Assembly: GCA_963710675.1 (NCBI GenBank)
Contig: CAVQBE010000019.1
Coordinates: 1 to 64,000 of the forward strand
From: JACCZX01 sp963710675
GTDB lineage: Bacteria > Pseudomonadota > Gammaproteobacteria > Burkholderiales > Burkholderiaceae_F
DNA: 64,000 nt
Direction of reading: 5' to 3'
The notes beneath the pieces are model-generated. The model had not been told where the DNA came from. It searched no databases and saw only the letters and a program-made list of their open reading frames with translations. Made by a program: the position numbers and the translations under genes. Shown piece after piece: positions 22,441 through 30,147 of this stretch; positions within the stretch are counted from its first letter, which is position 1; each line of letters starts with the position of its first letter.

Positions 22441-22659
22441 TTAGCGAACCAGCGCAACCTGCTCGGGGGCCGTGCGTCTGGCCGTCGGTGCAGCTCGCTC
22501 GCCTACGATAACGATTCTTTCCATCTGAATCGTCGGCATCGTGACGGCTTCCTGCACTGCTGGCCCGGCTGACATTTCCTGAATACCCACTACCGCGGCC
22601 AGCGCGAGCGCGCTGACGGTGGCAGCAAAAAACAACGTGGTTTCGAATTTCTTGATCAT
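22441..22659 (-). CDS. Small exported protein with MPTIxMERxVI core (family A, copy 1)
   Basis: A 72-residue protein with an N-terminal hydrophobic stretch (residues ~8-26: LFFAATVSALALAAVVGI) that is a signal peptide or anchor, then MPTIQMERIVIVGERAAPTARR and a short tail. A ribosome site (TAGGAGCAGCC) precedes the ATG. The core is nearly the same as in the 75-residue protein at 36549 (MPTILMERVVITAAR), so the two are paralogues. The ERxVIxxxR part resembles the short segment before the plug of TonB-dependent receptors (VVVTGSR-like), but no receptor is attached. Function unknown. Confidence 0.65.
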   Translation of the reverse strand: MIKKFETTLFFAATVSALALAAVVGIQEMSAGPAVQEAVTMPTIQMERIVIVGERAAPTARRTAPEQVALVR

Positions 22660-22718
22660 GGCTGCTCCTAAGTCATTGCGTAATTTGTCGATGGACGCAA
22701 TGTAGGCAGTTCAACCCT

Positions 22719-22737
22719 CGCAAACCAGACGTTTGCG
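22719..22737. repeat. Inverted repeat upstream of the small exported protein gene
   Basis: CGCAAAC and GTTTGCG flank CAGAC, about 60 bases before the start of the small gene at 22659. A third copy of GTTTGCG lies at 22769-22775. GCAGTTCAA (22706) and GCGATGAAG (22735) nearby also occur upstream of the paralogue at 36.4 kb. It could be an operator; otherwise 22660-22852 holds no gene. Confidence 0.4.
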
Positions 22738-22852
22738 ATGAAGCGTAGGAATGCCGGCGTAGATTGCAGTTTGCGGGGGCAGATGGCGACGAAACGGGCG
22801 ATAGCGCGACGAACTGCCCGCCTTTACTGGCGGCATCGCGACGAGACAAGAG

Positions 22853-23932
22853 CTAAGTCTGCTCACCCCGCTTCATTTTCATCCGATGTTCTGCCGTCCG
22901 GTGTCGACTTTTCCAGATTGACAATTGCTCGCGTCGCTGCAGCGGGGTCAATGTATCGCGGCGAATCTCGCGCAACAGCTTCCGATAATTGACGAGGCGA
23001 TCCGGTGCGACGCCCGCGCGTACTGCACACCCGGGCTCGTCATCGTGGTGGCAGTCGCGAAAGCGGCAGTTCTGCGCGAGCGACTCGATGTCATCGAAGG
23101 TGGCGGCAAGGTCGTCTTCGTCGATGTCGGGCCGCAGGCCGCGCAACCCCGGCGTATCGATCACGCAGCCGCCCGCGGGTAACCGATGCAGTGAGCGTGA
23201 AGTGGTGGTATGCCGACCGCGACTGTCGTCTTCGCGAACGGCGCCCGTGTCCTGGACCGGTTCTCCAAGCAATGTGTTGGTCAGCGTCGACTTTCCGGCA
23301 CCGGATGACCCGAGTATCACGGCTGTCTGGCCCGAGCCGATGTACGGAGCGAGCTCGCTTGCCGTGACCGCCGCCCGCGCATCAACGGCATGGACGGTGA
23401 CGTCACGCGGCAGCCGCTGGCGCAGTGCATCGAGATGCGCATCAACGTCATGGCATAGATCGCGTTTCGTTAGAACGACGATCGGCCAGATGCCCGCCGG
23501 CTTGACCATCGCCAGATAACGCTCGAGCCGGCGCAGGTTGAAGTCTCCGTCGAGTCCCATTGCCAGCAAGGCGCTATCAACGTTGGTGACCAGCGGCTGC
23601 CGTGCGCCCGAGGAATTGCGGCGCACGATTTGCGTGAACGGAGTCATTCTTGCGTGTACCCACGGCGTACCGTGCGCGTCGATCTGCACCATCAGCCAAT
23701 CGCCGACGGTCAAGGTGTTGTCGCTGTCTGCCAGCGCGCGCAACATCCCAGGCAACGGCCGCGCCGCGTATTCATGCGCGCCGTCTGTCACGCGCACGGT
23801 TTCACGGTGCGCCTCGATCAATCGCATCGGCGTGCCAGGCACGTTGCCATCAGCACCGAGCATGTCCATCGCATGTGCGACGGCGGGTGTGAAGCCGATC
23901 GGCCGCAGCCGATCCACAACAGTCTTATCCAT
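22853..23932 (-). CDS. rsgA: Ribosome small subunit-dependent GTPase RsgA
   Basis: Circularly permuted GTPase that helps late maturation of the 30S subunit. Order of motifs: N-terminal OB-like region (VGDWLMVQIDAHGTPWVHARM), G4 VLTKRDLC, P-loop GSSGAGKSTLTN, G2-like GRHTTTSRSLHRL, G3 DTPGLRGL, then the zinc site CRFRDCHHDDEPGC. The G4 motif before G1 is the hallmark of the family. Length is 359 residues. It is transcribed alone on the minus strand. Confidence 0.95.
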   Translation of the reverse strand: MDKTVVDRLRPIGFTPAVAHAMDMLGADGNVPGTPMRLIEAHRETVRVTDGAHEYAARPLPGMLRALADSDNTLTVGDWLMVQIDAHGTPWVHARMTPFTQIVRRNSSGARQPLVTNVDSALLAMGLDGDFNLRRLERYLAMVKPAGIWPIVVLTKRDLCHDVDAHLDALRQRLPRDVTVHAVDARAAVTASELAPYIGSGQTAVILGSSGAGKSTLTNTLLGEPVQDTGAVREDDSRGRHTTTSRSLHRLPAGGCVIDTPGLRGLRPDIDEDDLAATFDDIESLAQNCRFRDCHHDDEPGCAVRAGVAPDRLVNYRKLLREIRRDTLTPLQRREQLSIWKSRHRTAEHRMKMKRGEQT

Positions 23933-24476
23933 TTGTTTCGAGTCCTCGAGACAATGCAGGCGAACAACGCGTGCGGAAGCACGCGCTTCGTATCAACTGG
24001 AATGTCGGCCGCTTGCGCGGCGCAGGAATCGGAAAGCCCGAGTCAGCGCGGGGGGCGGCCGACTAACGAACAGAGTCAGTTTTGTACATGGCGCCTCCTG
24101 ATTGAAGCGCGCTCGAACGAGCGAGGGCGCGAGCATCGCCCAAAGCTTCTCCAAGGTCAACAAGGGAATTCACAGCTTGCGGTTAATGTAAGAAAGCCCG
24201 CACCGGGGCGAGATATCAAGTCTCAGGCGTTGTTAGCAGCCGATAACGGGCATGGTGGCCGCGGCAGGTCGCTGGCGGTGCTACCGACAGAACGGCCGGC
24301 GGCTGCGCGTTTAATCACATTCACATGCACCCAGCTGTGAGTGGCGTCAGGCCCAGAGCCAGCGCCGGCAAGGTGAAACCGGGCGATGGCGAACGCTATC
24401 CACGTCGTTTGTTGGAAGCTGCCTCGAGACTTGCCCCGTTGCCAAAAGCGGGGAGAGGGTACGCGACTACTTCACA
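23933..24476. other. 544-base spacer between divergent rsgA and arfB
   Basis: No open frame here has a ribosome site, a recognisable domain, or codon use like its neighbours. It should hold the promoters of rsgA (leftward) and arfB (rightward), but I cannot point to a convincing -35/-10 pair. No tRNA, repeat family or insertion sequence end is visible. Confidence 0.5.
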
Positions 24477-24905
24477 ATGCCGAGCCAAATGACTCCAACT
24501 TCGATTGCTTACGACCTGCGGACTGACGAGATCGAGCTCCTCGCGATCCGCGCGCAGGGCGCGGGCGGACAGAATGTCAACAAGGTATCGAACGCGACTC
24601 ACCTGCGTTTCGACATTCGAGCGTCATCACTGCCTGACGAGATCAAGCAGCGATTGCTGGCAAAGCGCGATCAGCGGATCACTGACGACGGTGTTGTCGT
24701 CATCAAGGCGCAATCATTTCGCAGCCTGGAGAAAAATCGCGAAGATGCGCTCGCGCGGCTCAATTCTCTGGTGGCGAGCGCGGCTTCAATTCCACGCAAG
24801 CGCCGTCCAACGAAGCCGACCGCTTCGTCGCAGAAAAAGCGCGTGGAGACGAAAGTGCGGCGCGGGCAGATCAAGGCGTTGCGTCGAAAGCGCATTCACG
24901 ACTAG
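24477..24905 (+). CDS. arfB: Alternative ribosome-rescue factor ArfB (YaeJ)
   Basis: Peptidyl-tRNA hydrolase that frees ribosomes stalled at the 3' end of broken mRNAs. The catalytic GGQ loop is clear (RAQGAGGQNVNKVSNATHLRFD, residues ~25-46), as in class I release factors but without codon-recognition domains. The C-terminal tail is strongly basic (KKRVETKVRRGQIKALRRKRIHD), the part that enters the empty mRNA channel. Length is 142 residues, normal. Its stop is two bases from the end of the convergent hemolysin III gene. Confidence 0.94.
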   Translation: MPSQMTPTSIAYDLRTDEIELLAIRAQGAGGQNVNKVSNATHLRFDIRASSLPDEIKQRLLAKRDQRITDDGVVVIKAQSFRSLEKNREDALARLNSLVASAASIPRKRRPTKPTASSQKKRVETKVRRGQIKALRRKRIHD

Positions 24906-24906
24906 A

Positions 24907-25518
24907 TCAAACGAAGTACATCACCGTTACGAAATGACTGGCGCTGCCCCCCATTACGAAAAGGTGCCAGATGCCGTGCGCGTATCGCCAGCGGCGGTCG
25001 TTGAGATAAAACACGATGCCTGCGGTGTACAACGCGCCACCGGTGGCGAGCCAGCTGATTCCTTCGACACCGAGCTTGTCGATCAGCGGGACTACTGCCG
25101 TCACGCCAAGCCAGCCCATGATCAGATACGGAACCGGCGAAGGGTCTCCACCATCGTTGCGCTGCCAGGTCTTGAACATTCCGTAGAGCGCCATCGCCCA
25201 GATCGCCGCGAACAAGGTCAAGCCGAACGGACCGCGCAAGCTGACCAGCATGAAGGGCGCATAGCTGGCTGCGATCAGCAGGTAGATGGCAGCGTGATCG
25301 ATCTTGCGCAGGACAATCTTTGCCGGACCGCGAACCGAGTGATAAAGGGTCGACGCGGCGTACAGCAGAACAAGGCCCGCTCCAAAAGCGCTGAACGCAA
25401 CGATTTTCCAGATATCGCCTTGTTCACTGGCCTGTCCGATCAACACCGCCGAACCGGCAATCGCGAGCGCGGTGCCGGCGAGGTGCGTCAGGCTGTTGAA
25501 ACGTTCACCGTGATACAT
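24907..25518 (-). CDS. Hemolysin III family membrane protein (PAQR-like, YqfA type)
   Basis: Seven-span membrane protein. Motifs of the family: YHGERFNSLTHLAG at the N-terminus, STLYHSVRGPAKIVLRKIDHAAIYLLIAASYAPF in the middle, and YAHGIWHLFVMGGSASHF near the end. These carry the conserved histidines that form a metal site in PAQR proteins. I chose the ATG at 25518 because relatives start MYxGERFN; upstream ATGs at 25530 and 25578 have weak ribosome sites. This gives 203 residues. The name is historical; a toxin role is not implied. Confidence 0.88.
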   Translation of the reverse strand: MYHGERFNSLTHLAGTALAIAGSAVLIGQASEQGDIWKIVAFSAFGAGLVLLYAASTLYHSVRGPAKIVLRKIDHAAIYLLIAASYAPFMLVSLRGPFGLTLFAAIWAMALYGMFKTWQRNDGGDPSPVPYLIMGWLGVTAVVPLIDKLGVEGISWLATGGALYTAGIVFYLNDRRWRYAHGIWHLFVMGGSASHFVTVMYFV

Positions 25519-25644
25519 GCACGCAAACATAACGTCTTTGCGTGACCTTTCAGTCGGGAAAAAGCAGTCAAAACGCACGCGGCCGGGTGCCGTGAATTAA
25601 CCCGCAATTCGGCGGTTAAAGGTCGAGACGGCTAGGCCGATGCC

Positions 25645-25809
25645 TTAGGCAGCGGTGCCGGTGTCAGGCGGGGTGGGCTGGTTCTGCTGATCGACGGGTG
25701 CCGCTTCGTCCGGAGGGCGCTGCACTTTGCGCTGACGCTTTTCGTCCTGTTTTTTCTTGCGCGCGATCTCGCGCTGTCGCTTCTCAAATGAATAGTTGGG
25801 CTTGGCCAG
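25645..25809 (-). CDS. Very small basic protein (AKPNYSFEKRQRE type), CTG start
   Basis: A 54-residue open frame with a good ribosome site (AGGAGA, five bases before the start). It encodes AKPNYSFEKRQREIARK, then KKQDEKRQRKVQ and an acidic Pro-rich tail ending DTGTAA. I know short conserved hypothetical proteins that begin MAKPNYSFEKRQRE in related bacteria, which is why I accept it. The codon at the expected ATG is CTG, either a rare start or a single-base error. The highly charged helix suggests binding to RNA or protein, but this is a guess. Confidence 0.6.
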   Translation of the reverse strand: MAKPNYSFEKRQREIARKKKQDEKRQRKVQRPPDEAAPVDQQNQPTPPDTGTAA

Positions 25810-25936
25810 GAAAGTCTCCTCGAACGGAATAGCGGCCGAAGCTTACCGCGGCGCGGCTCCCTGCGGGCGTCAATCTATAAATGGCGGGCCCCTCTTTTGC
25901 TGAGCTCCTTTCCTTCGTCAAGGCAAGGAAAGCAGC

Positions 25937-27154
25937 ATGAAAGCGTTGTGTTGGCACGGCAAGCACGACATTCGATACGAGACGGTTCCCGATCCGCAGA
26001 TCGAAGACTCGCGGGACGCCATTATTAAGGTGACATCGTGTGCGATCTGCGGCTCTGACCTGCATTTATTCAACGGCTTTGTTCCCGGAATGATGAGCGG
26101 CGACATCATGGGCCACGAGTTCATGGGTGAAGTAGTCGACGTTGGCTCAGCGAATAAAAAGCTGAAGGTTGGTGATCGGGTCGTCGTGCCATTTACGATC
26201 ATCTGCGGCGAGTGCGACCAGTGCCGTCGCGGCAATTTCTCTGTCTGTGAACGCACTAACCGCAACAAGAAAATCGGCGACACAGTGTTTGGTCACGCTA
26301 CCGCCGGATTGTTTGGCTACACGCATCTCACTGGCGGGTACGCAGGCGGACAGGCGGAATATGTACGCGTGCCCTATGCCGATGTCGCACCGGTCAAGAT
26401 TCCAGACAACCTTACCGACGAGCAAGTGCTTTTTCTCGGCGACATCTTTCCGACTGGGTGGCAGGCCGCCGTGCAATGCGATATCCAGCCGACCGATACG
26501 GTGGCCGTGTGGGGTGCAGGGCCCGTCGGTCAATTTGCGATTCGCAGTGCAGTAATGCTCGGTGCCGAGCAGGTAGTCGCTATCGATAATCAGCCAGACC
26601 GGCTCAGCATGGCCGAGGCAGGCGGCGCGATCGTCATCAACTACGACGAAGAAAGCGTGCTCGATCGCCTGAACGAACTGACACACGGCAAAGGCCCCGA
26701 AAAGTGCATCGACGCAGTCGGCATGGAAGCGCATTCCTTGCGCTCGATAGATTCAGCGATCGATCGTGTCAAGCAGGCCGTGATGATTGAAAGCGATCGT
26801 CCGCACGTGCTGCGCGAGATGATCTACGTCTGCCGTCCTGCAGGCGTGTTGTCCGTGGCCGGTGTCTATGGCGGGCTCGTTGACAAAATTCCGATGGGTT
26901 CGATGATGAACAAGGGTTTGACACTGCGCACCGGCCAGACGCATGTGAACCGCTGGACTGATGATCTTCTTCGTCGCATCGATCAGGGCCAGATCGATCC
27001 ATCATTTGTGATTACCCACACGGTGGATCTGGAAGACGGCCCCGAGATGTACGAGACATTCCGTGAAAAGCAGGACGGCTGTATCAAGGTGGTGATGAAA
27101 CCGGGGCAGAACGGAAGCAGCAGAGGCAGCGCAACTCAGCGGGTGATGCAATGA
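25937..27154 (+). CDS. Zinc-dependent alcohol dehydrogenase (formaldehyde dehydrogenase-like)
   Basis: Medium-chain dehydrogenase of 405 residues. Catalytic zinc site: CAICGSDLHLFNG and GHEFMGEVVDVG. Structural zinc cysteines: CGECDQCRRGNFSVC. NAD(P)-binding motif: VAVWGAGPVGQFAIRSAVMLGAEQVVAID. The long insertion after the structural zinc and the CIDAVGMEAH segment place it near the glutathione-independent formaldehyde dehydrogenase / threonine dehydrogenase-like group. The true substrate is not known. It overlaps the next gene by 4 bases. Confidence 0.88.
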   Translation: MKALCWHGKHDIRYETVPDPQIEDSRDAIIKVTSCAICGSDLHLFNGFVPGMMSGDIMGHEFMGEVVDVGSANKKLKVGDRVVVPFTIICGECDQCRRGNFSVCERTNRNKKIGDTVFGHATAGLFGYTHLTGGYAGGQAEYVRVPYADVAPVKIPDNLTDEQVLFLGDIFPTGWQAAVQCDIQPTDTVAVWGAGPVGQFAIRSAVMLGAEQVVAIDNQPDRLSMAEAGGAIVINYDEESVLDRLNELTHGKGPEKCIDAVGMEAHSLRSIDSAIDRVKQAVMIESDRPHVLREMIYVCRPAGVLSVAGVYGGLVDKIPMGSMMNKGLTLRTGQTHVNRWTDDLLRRIDQGQIDPSFVITHTVDLEDGPEMYETFREKQDGCIKVVMKPGQNGSSRGSATQRVMQ

Positions 27155-27699
27155 ACAGTCTGTTTAGGAAAAAATCCAGTTCTTATGGCAGCGGTCGTCC
27201 GATCAATGAGGTGACGGCACGCGGTCTCGGCTGGTTCAGTATTGGTCTGGGCGCTGCTGAAGTGCTGGCGCCGCGTTTGTTGGGCCGCGCTCTGGGTATG
27301 CCGAACAGTGCCGGATTGCTGTTTTTGTATGGGCTGCGAGAAATTGTCACCGGTGTCGGGCTTCTGCGGGCCAAGAATCAGACACCCTGGTTGTGGGGCC
27401 GAGTCGCCGGTGATGCGCTGGACCTCGCGACACTTGCGGCACACGCCGGACCGAACAACAAGCTCAACATTGGTTTAGGAATGGCCGCGGTCGCAAGCGT
27501 CACTGCACTTGATGTGACGATGGCGCAAGCGATGGCCGAGCGAGATGAGCGGCGTGCGCGAAGCTGGGCTGATTACAGCGATCGCAGCGGTTTTCCGCAG
27601 TCTGCCGATGCCGCGCGCGGCATCGCGCGCAAAGACTTTAGGGTGCCTCGCGATATGAAGGCGGCACCCGCCGAGGAAACCGAGCTCGAATTGACATGA
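27151..27699 (+). CDS. Hypothetical membrane protein coupled to the alcohol dehydrogenase
   Basis: A 182-residue protein with about four hydrophobic segments: LGWFSIGLGAAEVLAPRLLGRALG, GLLFLYGLREIVTGVGLL, WGRVAGDALDLATLAAHA and LNIGLGMAAVASVTALDVTMA. A charged C-terminal tail holds DERRARSWADYSDRSGFP. I do not assign a named family. The ATGA overlap with the dehydrogenase stop makes co-translation likely, so it may localise or assist that enzyme. Confidence 0.6.
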   Translation: MNSLFRKKSSSYGSGRPINEVTARGLGWFSIGLGAAEVLAPRLLGRALGMPNSAGLLFLYGLREIVTGVGLLRAKNQTPWLWGRVAGDALDLATLAAHAGPNNKLNIGLGMAAVASVTALDVTMAQAMAERDERRARSWADYSDRSGFPQSADAARGIARKDFRVPRDMKAAPAEETELELT

Positions 27700-27825
27700 G
27701 CTCGTGGTTCGAAGGTACCGTCGCCATCATTAAGTAAACCGCCGCCTGGCCCGCCGCGTTACCCTCTCGGTTGCAAGCGCCCCGCGCTTGGAACGTTCCA
27801 CGCATCCAACTACAAGGGAGAGGTA

Positions 27826-28377
27826 ATGAGACGAATCAATGTGCGCACATTGGCGCAGGCAGGCACGCTTGCGGTTGCCGTCGTGCTGGCAAGCTCGGCA
27901 CTGGCAGTCACCAAAGACGAGTATCGGGCCACGCGAGACAGGATTGGTGCCGATTACAAGGCTGCCAAAGCGAAGTGCGATGCGTTAGCCGGTCAGCCCA
28001 AGAACTTGTGTATCGCCGAAGCGAAGGCGGTCGAAAAGCGTGCGAAGGCACGCGCCGAAGCGGACTACGAAAATACGCCGAAAGCCCGCGAAAAAGCGGT
28101 GATCGCCGACGCTGAAGCAACCTACATGGTGGCCAAGGAGCAGTGCGCGACGAAAACGGGTAACGACAAGGACGTTTGTGTGAAGGCTGCGAAAGCCGCT
28201 GAAACGAAGGCCAAGGCTGACGCAAAGGCCGCGCGCCAAACCACGGTCGCGAAAGCTGACGCGAAAGACACCAAACGCGATGCCGACTACAAAGTTGCCC
28301 GTGAAAAGTGTGATCCGCTGACCGGTGCCGCCAAGGACAAGTGCGTTGCCGATGCGAAGGCCAAGTTCGCGCAATAG
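27826..28377 (+). CDS. Exported Lys/Ala-rich repeat protein with paired cysteines
   Basis: A signal peptide (residues 1-27, ending SSALA) is followed by a helical, Lys/Ala-rich chain. Three copies of a ~25-residue unit of the form Y-x-x-A-K/R-x-x-C...K-x-x-C-x-x-x-A-K-A are visible: YKAAKAKCDALAGQPKNLC, YMVAKEQCATKTGNDKDVC and YKVAREKCDPLTGAAKDKC. Each has two cysteines nine to eleven residues apart, which could form a disulfide clasp on a helical hairpin in the periplasm. Length is 183 residues. A clear ribosome site (GGGAGAGGT) and its own terminator suggest a single-gene unit. Function unknown. Confidence 0.7.
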   Translation: MRRINVRTLAQAGTLAVAVVLASSALAVTKDEYRATRDRIGADYKAAKAKCDALAGQPKNLCIAEAKAVEKRAKARAEADYENTPKAREKAVIADAEATYMVAKEQCATKTGNDKDVCVKAAKAAETKAKADAKAARQTTVAKADAKDTKRDADYKVAREKCDPLTGAAKDKCVADAKAKFAQ

Positions 28378-28408
28378 TTTGACATCGTTGTTCCAGTCAT
28401 TGAGATAG

Positions 28409-28436
28409 CGGCACGTCAAAGCGTGCCGTTTTTTTT
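28409..28436 (+). terminator. Rho-independent terminator after the repeat protein
   Basis: Stem CGGCACG / CGTGCCG with a 6-base loop (TCAAAG) followed by eight Ts, 31 bases after the stop codon. Confidence 0.93.
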
Positions 28437-28609
28437 GGCGTATTGCGTAGGTCAGGGGACGGGTGGCTACTATGTAACTGGGCGCCTCGACAAGCAACCT
28501 TCGCCCTGACGGCTCAGAAAAGTTAGGGCGCGCACCGGGTGACAGCCTCGCCGCGCCGGCCTAAGCTCGCTACGGTAAAAATAATGAAGCAATTCTCAGG
28601 AGACTTGCC

Positions 28610-29563
28610 ATGAAGCGGTTTTTCAAGCCAATCAGTGCCGTTCTTTTTGCGCTCGTGGTTCCGACTGCGCTCGCGCAACCTTGCCCCGAGAAGAACGTTC
28701 TGTATTGGCAGGCGTTTCCTCCCGGCGGCGAATCCGATCTGTCGGCTCGGCATCAGCAAGTCGTTTTGAAGAAGAAGTGCCCGGCCATCGATACGATCAT
28801 TCAGTACAAGGCGGGTGCGGGCGGCGGCCTGATGTGGGCGCAGATGAATGCGCTTCCGGCTGACGGGTTGAATATCGTTGGCGTCAATTTGCCGCATATC
28901 GTCTTTCAGCCGTTGGAAGGACAGGTGCAGTACAAGACGGAGGACGTGACGCCTGTCTACTGGTTTCACTACACACCTGATGCGCTGATAGTGCGCGATC
29001 AGAGTCCCATCAAGTCGTTCGCCGATTTCGTCAAGTTCGCGAAAGAAAATCCTTCAAAGCTGAGCCTTGGCGGATCGGGCCTCAATTCAGCCAACCATGC
29101 GGCGCACGAACGGCTCAACGCTGCGTTTGGAATCAAGACGACCTACATCCCCTACAAGGGCACCGGCGACCTGACAACCTCGGTGTTTGCGGGCCACGTT
29201 GACGGCGCGATGAGCTACACGGCGTTCGCCGTCAACAACAAGGGCAAACTGCGCGCGCTTGCAGTCGCGATGGATCAACGCCATCCACTGCTACCGGACG
29301 TTCCGACGTTTAAGGAACTCGGCGTCGACTGGATCGACGGCGCCTATCGCGGCATCGGGATGCCCAAGTCCTCGACCGCCGAACAGCGCAAGCGCATGTC
29401 CGATCTTTGGGCTGCATTGAACAATGATTCCGAGATGAAAGATCTGGCGGCGAAAAGCGGCTTCGAGCTGGTCAACATTGGCGTCGATCAGATGGATGCT
29501 TTTATGAAAGAGCGCGTGAAGATCTACACCGACGGTGCCAAGAGAATGGGCCTGGCCAAGTGA
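28610..29563 (+). CDS. Bug-family (TctC) periplasmic solute-binding protein
   Basis: Periplasmic receptor of the tripartite tricarboxylate transporter class, for carboxylates or related small acids. A signal peptide (ending PTALAQ) is followed by the usual fold marks: PGGESDLSARH in place of the common PGGxxDxxAR, GAGGGLMWAQMNALPADGLNIVGVNLPH, then YIPYKGTGDLTTSVFAGHVDGAMSY, LRALAV and LPDVPTFKELG. Length is 317 residues. No transporter subunit is adjacent, so it may use a distant TctAB pair, as is common for Bug proteins. Confidence 0.88.
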   Translation: MKRFFKPISAVLFALVVPTALAQPCPEKNVLYWQAFPPGGESDLSARHQQVVLKKKCPAIDTIIQYKAGAGGGLMWAQMNALPADGLNIVGVNLPHIVFQPLEGQVQYKTEDVTPVYWFHYTPDALIVRDQSPIKSFADFVKFAKENPSKLSLGGSGLNSANHAAHERLNAAFGIKTTYIPYKGTGDLTTSVFAGHVDGAMSYTAFAVNNKGKLRALAVAMDQRHPLLPDVPTFKELGVDWIDGAYRGIGMPKSSTAEQRKRMSDLWAALNNDSEMKDLAAKSGFELVNIGVDQMDAFMKERVKIYTDGAKRMGLAK

Positions 29564-29586
29564 TCAACGCTAAGGGCGCCTATTTC

Positions 29587-30096
29587 TTAATACTTACCCA
29601 TGTAGTCGCCCTTGCCGAGTTCCAGCCCGTTGTGTCGCAGCAGTGCGTAAGCGGTTGTAACGTGAAAGAAGAACTGCGGCAGTCCGTAGTTGAGTAGGTA
29701 TGTCTGGCCGTTGAAACGTCTTTCTTTGGGGGTTCCCGGCCGCGTCACGATTTCGCGCGCTTCGCTCTTGTCGAATTGCGCGGGTGAGAGTCCTCCGATA
29801 AAGCTCGCTGTCCCTTCGATCAACGCTTGCAACTCTGCAAATGTTTTCTCGGTGTCGGGCGACGACGGCACTTCCACGCCGGCCAACCGCGCCGAAACAC
29901 CACGCGCGAAGTCGCACGCAATCTGAACCTGTCGGCGCAGAGGAAACATGTCGGGGAAAAGCCGCGCTTGCAGCAGCGCGTCAGCGTCGATCTTGCGCTG
30001 CTCGGCGTGAGACTCGGCTTTATGCAGCAGCGCGCTCAAGCTTCCCAGCATCTGCGTGAATACGGGCACGGAGGCGGCATGCATCGAAATCGACAT
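29587..30096 (-). CDS. DUF1993 family protein
   Basis: A 169-residue soluble protein made mostly of helices, of the DUF1993 group and probably of the DinB-like four-helix-bundle fold. Family marks: SVPVFTQMLGSLSALLHKAESHAE at the start, LFPDMFPLRRQVQIACDFARG, and the C-terminal GQTYLLNYGLPQFFFHVTTAYALLRHNGLELGKGDYMGKY. The conserved histidines could bind a metal, but activity is not known. It is convergent with the Bug gene (24 bases between stops). Confidence 0.85.
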   Translation of the reverse strand: MSISMHAASVPVFTQMLGSLSALLHKAESHAEQRKIDADALLQARLFPDMFPLRRQVQIACDFARGVSARLAGVEVPSSPDTEKTFAELQALIEGTASFIGGLSPAQFDKSEAREIVTRPGTPKERRFNGQTYLLNYGLPQFFFHVTTAYALLRHNGLELGKGDYMGKY

Positions 30097-30147
30097 TTCG
30101 TTTGATCCTGTTGTTAAAGATACGCAAGCATACGACCCACAAGCAGA

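Noticed and set aside
23933..24476. Small RNA or hidden gene in the rsgA-arfB spacer
   Set aside because: No terminator hairpin, promoter pair or conserved fold could be pointed to by eye.
24505..25545. 346-codon plus-strand open frame over arfB and the hemolysin III gene
   Set aside because: It crosses two well-supported genes in another frame or strand and has no domain of its own.
27151..27699. Cyclase/dehydrase annotation for the gene after the alcohol dehydrogenase
   Set aside because: I could not match its hydrophobic segments to that family, so it is left as a membrane protein of unknown function.
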